The notes below the pieces were generated by a model. It saw only the letters and a list, made by a program, of their open reading frames with translations. It did no database searches and was not told where the DNA came from. Below are positions 57,734-64,000 of a stretch of 64,000 nt of DNA, in pieces. The stretch comes from Atlantibacter subterraneus (GTDB lineage Bacteria; Pseudomonadota; Gammaproteobacteria; Enterobacterales; Enterobacteriaceae), in contig NZ_VLPS01000001.1 in assembly GCF_007570865.1 (NCBI RefSeq), positions 434,001-498,000 on the forward strand, read 5' to 3'. Made by a program: the position numbers and the translations under genes. Each line of letters begins with the position of its first letter. The stretch's first letter is position 1.

Positions 57734-58063
57734 ATGTACACCATGGTGTTACTCGTCGCGCTCACCAACCAAATCGTATTTGACGCCCAACAGCAGGGCT
57801 CTATCTGGACCATCGTACCGCAGGTGATGCTGACCCAGGACTGCGAATGCCAAATCCAGCTTGAGGCCATACGCAAAGGCACCTCCGGTAATAGCAACAC
57901 TCGTCAACACTCTCGCGCGCATATAAAAGGCAACGAACCTTATTCGGTATCGCGTCTGGCCATCAATGTCGATCCGGGCGATGACCTCACCATCCTCGTG
58001 ACCGTCAGCGACGGTAAAGCCATCAACCTCAGACAACAGTGGTCCCCGCCGGGAATTTTATAA
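57734..58063 (+). CDS. csgC: Curli amyloid inhibitor CsgC
   Basis: 109-aa periplasmic Ig-like protein (E. coli 110) that prevents premature CsgA polymerisation. The redox-like C-x-C motif is present (TQDCECQIQ, near residues 37-39). C-terminal ILVTVSDGKAINLRQQW is conserved. GGAGG ribosome site. Third gene of csgBAC. Confidence 0.94.
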   Translation: MYTMVLLVALTNQIVFDAQQQGSIWTIVPQVMLTQDCECQIQLEAIRKGTSGNSNTRQHSRAHIKGNEPYSVSRLAINVDPGDDLTILVTVSDGKAINLRQQWSPPGIL

Positions 58064-58242
58064 GTTATCCAGTCGATAATTAAAGTTGCACTGTTTTTTG
58101 CCGTTAGATCTCCTAAGGCCAATCTTGCTGATAACTGTGTAATTCTGTTCATAATATTAACAATATGTTAAATATGTTGAATTATAGTTAAGCGAGGACC
58201 TTTCACGTCTTCAGGATGAAGCGCTTATGAGGAACTGCAAAA

Positions 58243-58554
58243 ATGCTGATGCGTTCAGTGCTGTCACTGTGTTGTTTGTCCTTTTTCTCGTGCTCTTTAG
58301 CGGTGTTTAGCGCTTCAGCCGCCGATGGAGTGATTCATTTCAGAGGTTCAATTGTTGAGGAAGGCTGCGATTTTTCACACAGCCAGCGTCAATTCAGGGT
58401 GGTATGCCCTGTCGGTACCAAACGCGTCACCCAGACCTTCGCGGTGGCTGATATCAATTCCGCCAAAATCAAAAGTAATGTACCGGCAAGCGTCCAGCTT
58501 CACTATCTGGATGAGCGTAAAAAATTAGCGGTTATTAACGTCGTCTATCACTAA
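58243..58554 (+). CDS. ymdA: Small secreted pilin-like protein, YmdA position
   Basis: 103-aa secreted protein with a signal peptide ending SASA. The mature part (DGVIHFRGSIVEEGCDFSHS, then VVCPVG) has the Cys spacing of pilin-like domains, and the C-terminus LAVINVVYH resembles a pilin terminal strand. Named from its length and position between csgC and ymdB as in E. coli; function unknown. A chaperone-usher pilin fold without its own usher would be unusual. Confidence 0.75.
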   Translation: MLMRSVLSLCCLSFFSCSLAVFSASAADGVIHFRGSIVEEGCDFSHSQRQFRVVCPVGTKRVTQTFAVADINSAKIKSNVPASVQLHYLDERKKLAVINVVYH

Positions 58555-58611
58555 CTCAGACCCGGCCTAACGGATGTTCTACAATCATTACTGGGTATGA
58601 AGGAGGCGGCA

Positions 58612-59154
58612 ATGAAATCCAGAATAGAGGTTGTGCAGGGTGATATCACCCGAATGACCACTGACGTCATCGTCAATGCGGCAAACTCGTCCCTGATGGG
58701 GGGTGGCGGTGTCGACGGCGCTATTCACCGTGCGGCAGGCCCGGCACTGATGGAGGCCTGTATGCAGGTACGCCAGCAGCAGGGTACATGTCCTACGGGC
58801 CATGCGGTAATCACTGTCGCGGGGAATTTGCCGGCGAAAGCGGTGGTCCACACCGTTGGTCCGGTCTGGCGCGATGGCGATGCACATGAAGCGCAACTCT
58901 TGTCTGACGCTTACCGAAACAGCCTGCAGCTGGTGTGCGACAACGGGTATAAAAGCGTAGCGTTTCCGGCAATCAGCACCGGGATCTACGGATATCCAAA
59001 ACCGGCGGCAGCAGAAATCGCGGTTAACACGGTTTCAGACTATCTTACCCGGCACGCTTTACCGGAGCAGGTATACTTTGTCTGCTATGACGAAGAAAAC
59101 ACCCGACTTTACCAGCGCTTACTTGCGCAACTCTCACCCGAACAAGACGCATAA
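58612..59154 (+). CDS. ymdB: ADP-ribose macrodomain protein YmdB
   Basis: 180-aa macrodomain protein (E. coli 177) that removes O-acetyl from O-acetyl-ADP-ribose and is reported to modulate RNase III. Signature [18 protein letters not shown] and [17 protein letters not shown] near the N-terminus, [11 protein letters not shown] near residue 125. ATG 58612 follows GAAGGAGG. Its 3' end overlaps the likely start of clsC. Confidence 0.95.
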   Translation: MKSRIEVVQGDITRMTTDVIVNAANSSLMGGGGVDGAIHRAAGPALMEACMQVRQQQGTCPTGHAVITVAGNLPAKAVVHTVGPVWRDGDAHEAQLLSDAYRNSLQLVCDNGYKSVAFPAISTGIYGYPKPAAAEIAVNTVSDYLTRHALPEQVYFVCYDEENTRLYQRLLAQLSPEQDA

Positions 59155-60574
59155 TACGCGTCTTGGGCGAGCTATCGCCCCAAAAACTCAGGCGCATCCC
59201 GACTATAGCGGCGTGCATCCATTGGCTGATAGCCTGGATGCCTTCGCCGCCCGCTATCTGCTGGCAGAAATGGCGGAACAGACGCTGGATGTGCAGTATT
59301 ACATCTGGGAAGACGATATGTCCGGGCGGTTATTATTTAGCGCGCTGCTTGACGCTGCCAAACGCGGCGTGTGGGTACGGCTGTTGCTGGATGACAACAA
59401 TACCCTCGGCATGGACAGCGCGCTACGGCTGCTAAATTCACATCCGAATATTGAAGTTCGCTTATTTAATCCTTTTTCATTTCGCACCCTGCGAGCGTTA
59501 GGTTATCTCACTGATTTCGCGCGACTGAACCGCCGGATGCACAATAAAAGTTATACCGTCGATGGAGAGGCCACCATTATTGGCGGCCGCAACGTGGGCG
59601 ACGCCTATTTTGGCGCAGGGGACCAGCCGCTGTTCTCCGATCTGGATGTGCTGGCTGTCGGGCCAGTAGTAAAGCATGTCAGTGATGATTTTGAACGCTA
59701 CTGGGAATGCGCGTCGGTTTCGACTCTGGAAAAAGTGCTCGATGTTAATGAGCACGAAATCGAGCAGCGCGTTCAGCTGCCACAGGAGTGGCAGCAGGAT
59801 CCGGTGGCGCAATCCTATCTCGATAAACTCGCCACTACCCAGTTCGCTACCCACCTGGACGCCGGGACGCTCTCTATGATTTGGGCGAAGACGCGTCTAC
59901 TGAGCGACGATCCGCGTAAAGGGGAGGGCAAAGCACGCCGGCATTCGCTATTACCGTTACGGTTGTTAAACGTTATCGGCGAACCAACAAAGCAGCTCGA
60001 TATTATCTCTTCGTACTTTGTCCCGACCCGCGCGGGCGTGGCGCAGCTGCTGATGCTCAAACGCAAAGGCGTTAATATCGCTATTCTGACCAACTCGCTG
60101 GCCGCCAACGACGTAGCGGTGGTGCATGCGGGCTATGCGCGCTGGCGTAAAAAACTGCTGCGCCATGGAATTGCACTTTATGAGCTCAAACCCGGCCCGC
60201 AAAAGGAACGTGTCCAGCATGACCGGGGCTTGACCGGGAACTCGGGATCCAGCCTGCATGCCAAAACCTTCAGCGTTGATGGCAACCACGTGTTTATTGG
60301 CTCGTTTAATTTTGATCCACGCTCTGCCATGCTGAACACCGAAATGGGGCTGGTCATTGAAAGCCAAAAACTGGCACAGCAGATCCATACTCGCTTCACT
60401 CAAAGCCAGCAGGAAGCCGCGTGGACGCTACGTCTCGATCGCACCGGACGGTTAAACTGGATTGAACAGCGTGACGGCAAGGAAGTGGTGTTAACCCGGG
60501 AGCCGCAAACCCGCTTCTGGCAGCGGGTACTGGTGACGCTGGCTTACTGGCTCCCGGTGGAGTGGCTGCTGTAA
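59087..60574 (+). CDS. clsC: Cardiolipin synthase C
   Basis: Phospholipase-D-superfamily enzyme making cardiolipin from phosphatidylethanolamine and phosphatidylglycerol. Two HKD motifs: [19 protein letters not shown] and [20 protein letters not shown]-terminus ILPVEWLL-like. About 495 aa from ATG 59087, longer than the 473 aa of E. coli ClsC: the codon aligned with the E. coli start (59153) is AAT here, so translation probably begins inside ymdB (68-base overlap). The start is uncertain and no strong ribosome site is seen. YmdB is needed for full ClsC activity in E. coli. Confidence 0.93.
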   Translation: MTKKTPDFTSAYLRNSHPNKTHNTRLGRAIAPKTQAHPDYSGVHPLADSLDAFAARYLLAEMAEQTLDVQYYIWEDDMSGRLLFSALLDAAKRGVWVRLLLDDNNTLGMDSALRLLNSHPNIEVRLFNPFSFRTLRALGYLTDFARLNRRMHNKSYTVDGEATIIGGRNVGDAYFGAGDQPLFSDLDVLAVGPVVKHVSDDFERYWECASVSTLEKVLDVNEHEIEQRVQLPQEWQQDPVAQSYLDKLATTQFATHLDAGTLSMIWAKTRLLSDDPRKGEGKARRHSLLPLRLLNVIGEPTKQLDIISSYFVPTRAGVAQLLMLKRKGVNIAILTNSLAANDVAVVHAGYARWRKKLLRHGIALYELKPGPQKERVQHDRGLTGNSGSSLHAKTFSVDGNHVFIGSFNFDPRSAMLNTEMGLVIESQKLAQQIHTRFTQSQQEAAWTLRLDRTGRLNWIEQRDGKEVVLTREPQTRFWQRVLVTLAYWLPVEWLL

Positions 60575-61735
60575 TTATTTGCTTTGCGCGACGGCGTCGG
60601 GCCGCTTATTTTGCGGCTTGCCGGAAAACAAAAAGCGCAGTAAGGGAATGCGCAGGTGAATTTCATATAACACCAGCGCGATGCCGATAACAAACACCAA
60701 TCCACTGATAAAACCAAGGGTATTAGACGTGATATGTGGCGTGATATAAGCGCCATAGAATAGCGTCAGCGGATGATGCACCAGATAGATAAACAGCGAA
60801 GCATTGACGAAATAGGTGACGCGTGCCGACTGGAAATTAAGGACACGGTAGCCCAACGAAAACACCACGTTCACCATCCATAATCCCAGCACCATAGTGA
60901 TGACATATTCCGTTTCGTACATCCAGGCATCGCCGCTGCCGTAACGCTGGTTAGCCAGATAGGCGGCAAACGCTACAGCCGCGCCCAGCGTGCAGCCGCG
61001 CGACGGCAGGATGAATAACTGCTTAAGGTTTTGGTGCTTAAACGCCAGCGCACCGAGGATAAAAAATGGCGCATAAAACAGCGTTTGCATAACAATAAAA
61101 TTAAACAGCCCGTCACTTAAAATAGGCGAATAAACAATAAAAAGGGTACGGCGAATTAGCGCATAAACCAGCCCGAGGAAAAAGAAAATAATTGAGAGTT
61201 TTCCTAAGGTGATATTTTGCAACCAACGAACACGCCCTGAAGCGATCCCGCTGGATATATTCTTAAACAAAATTAGCCCAATGCTGGTTAATACCACCAG
61301 AACCAGTAAAAACCACAAATGCGAGATGAGTTCCCAGGCCAGTGTATTATATTTTTCGTAGCCGCTCAGGGTATGCCATTTATCCGCCTGGCCCTTAACG
61401 TATTGCAGCATAATAAATTGTGGCAGGGTGAGCAGGGGGATGGCGGTCAACATGGGAATGCCCACGCGTTCGACGCGCACCTTCCACCATTTTGGCCGGG
61501 GGTAACGCAGGAATAACATGTATGAAAAATAACCGGAAATTACAAAGAAAACCTGCATCCGAAAGGCGTGAATGAAGTCGTTGAACAGGGTCAGCCACCA
61601 TGAGGGTGCGACGCTGTTTACGTGCCAGTGATGGCTCGAATAGATTAATGAAATGTGGAACGGGATCCCCAACAGCATTAACCAGGCGCGGATAGAATCC
61701 AGAAAATATTCTCGCTGTACTGTCGTCGTCTTCAT
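60575..61735 (-). CDS. opgC: Glucan succinyltransferase OpgC
   Basis: 386-aa acyltransferase-3 family membrane protein (E. coli 385) with about ten membrane helices, adding succinyl groups to osmoregulated periplasmic glucans. The conserved block [20 protein letters not shown] contains the catalytic His region; [16 protein letters not shown] is late. ATG 61735 with GGAG. Its stop abuts the clsC stop; divergent from opgGH. Confidence 0.95.
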   Translation of the reverse strand: MKTTTVQREYFLDSIRAWLMLLGIPFHISLIYSSHHWHVNSVAPSWWLTLFNDFIHAFRMQVFFVISGYFSYMLFLRYPRPKWWKVRVERVGIPMLTAIPLLTLPQFIMLQYVKGQADKWHTLSGYEKYNTLAWELISHLWFLLVLVVLTSIGLILFKNISSGIASGRVRWLQNITLGKLSIIFFFLGLVYALIRRTLFIVYSPILSDGLFNFIVMQTLFYAPFFILGALAFKHQNLKQLFILPSRGCTLGAAVAFAAYLANQRYGSGDAWMYETEYVITMVLGLWMVNVVFSLGYRVLNFQSARVTYFVNASLFIYLVHHPLTLFYGAYITPHITSNTLGFISGLVFVIGIALVLYEIHLRIPLLRFLFSGKPQNKRPDAVAQSK

Positions 61736-61955
61736 ATAACTCCGCAAACTCTCGGACTTTTCGTCTTATCGCTATGTGCGTATGTGGGTAAATTCGTCGG
61801 CAACCCTACACCAACTCCTGGTAAGTGTCTCCAGGTTTAACTCGCAAAACGAATCCCTGCGCCCGCAACTGTATAAACCCTGAGCCAGCGGGATGAACAA
61901 AGAGGGGATTATGTTGTCGGAAAGCCTGAGTTTCCATTAAAATGGATCGGATTGA

Positions 61956-64000
<2,045 letters not shown>

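Overview
The window is chromosomal DNA of a motile enterobacterium (order Enterobacterales, family Enterobacteriaceae). Most proteins look like close relatives of Escherichia coli/Salmonella orthologues, and E. coli-type gene orders are kept over long stretches. Several accessory loci are absent from E. coli K-12 at these places. The mix of rhamnogalacturonan use (rhiTN-like), curli, two further fimbrial systems and flagella would suit a plant- or soil-associated genus such as Kosakonia or Enterobacter. I cannot fix the genus from the sequence alone.

Layout. 0-7.3 kb: ftnB, the arabinose importer araFGH and the trehalose operon otsBA. 7.3-9.5 kb: uspC and the flagellar master regulator flhDC, with a long upstream regulatory region containing a consensus CRP site. 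9.5-13.9 kb: motAB-cheAW, with a clear sigma-28 promoter inside flhC. 13.9-22.3 kb: an insertion relative to E. coli, holding a secreted 5'-nucleotidase-type hydrolase, an unrecognised zinc-ribbon protein and a five-gene archaic (Csu/spore-coat-U type) chaperone-usher pilus operon. 22.4-28.9 kb: tar-tap-cheRBYZ, again with a textbook sigma-28 promoter. 28.9-36.4 kb: an AT-richer second insertion, all on the minus strand, with a two-gene nucleotidyltransferase/HD-dNTPase cassette and a classical chaperone-usher fimbrial operon (subunit, chaperone, usher, two-domain tip protein). 36.9-41.5 kb: a four-gene ribose/AI-2-class sugar ABC importer. 42.1-45.7 kb: flhBAE.

45.7-50.1 kb: a rhamnogalacturonide transporter/hydrolase pair (rhiTN-like) and a divergent NudK-like Nudix gene/DeoR regulator pair. 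From 50.3 kb the map switches to the E. coli 23-24 min order: tRNA-Ser(GGA), ghrA, ycdXYZ, the divergent curli operons csgDEFG and csgBAC, ymdA, ymdB, clsC, opgC and opgGH (opgH is cut by the window end). flhE and serX are far apart in E. coli, so 45.7-50.3 kb is a synteny junction.

How it fits together: most of the window is a motility-versus-adhesion region. FlhDC drives sigma-28-dependent motor and chemotaxis genes. Curli, the Csu-like pilus and the second fimbria provide attachment. OpgCGH and otsBA handle osmotic conditions, and the sugar transporters feed carbon. The least ordinary element is the nucleotidyltransferase-dNTPase pair between cheZ and the fimbrial operon. It has intact catalytic motifs, overlapping genes and a foreign-looking composition, and it is a candidate defence or nucleotide-signalling module.
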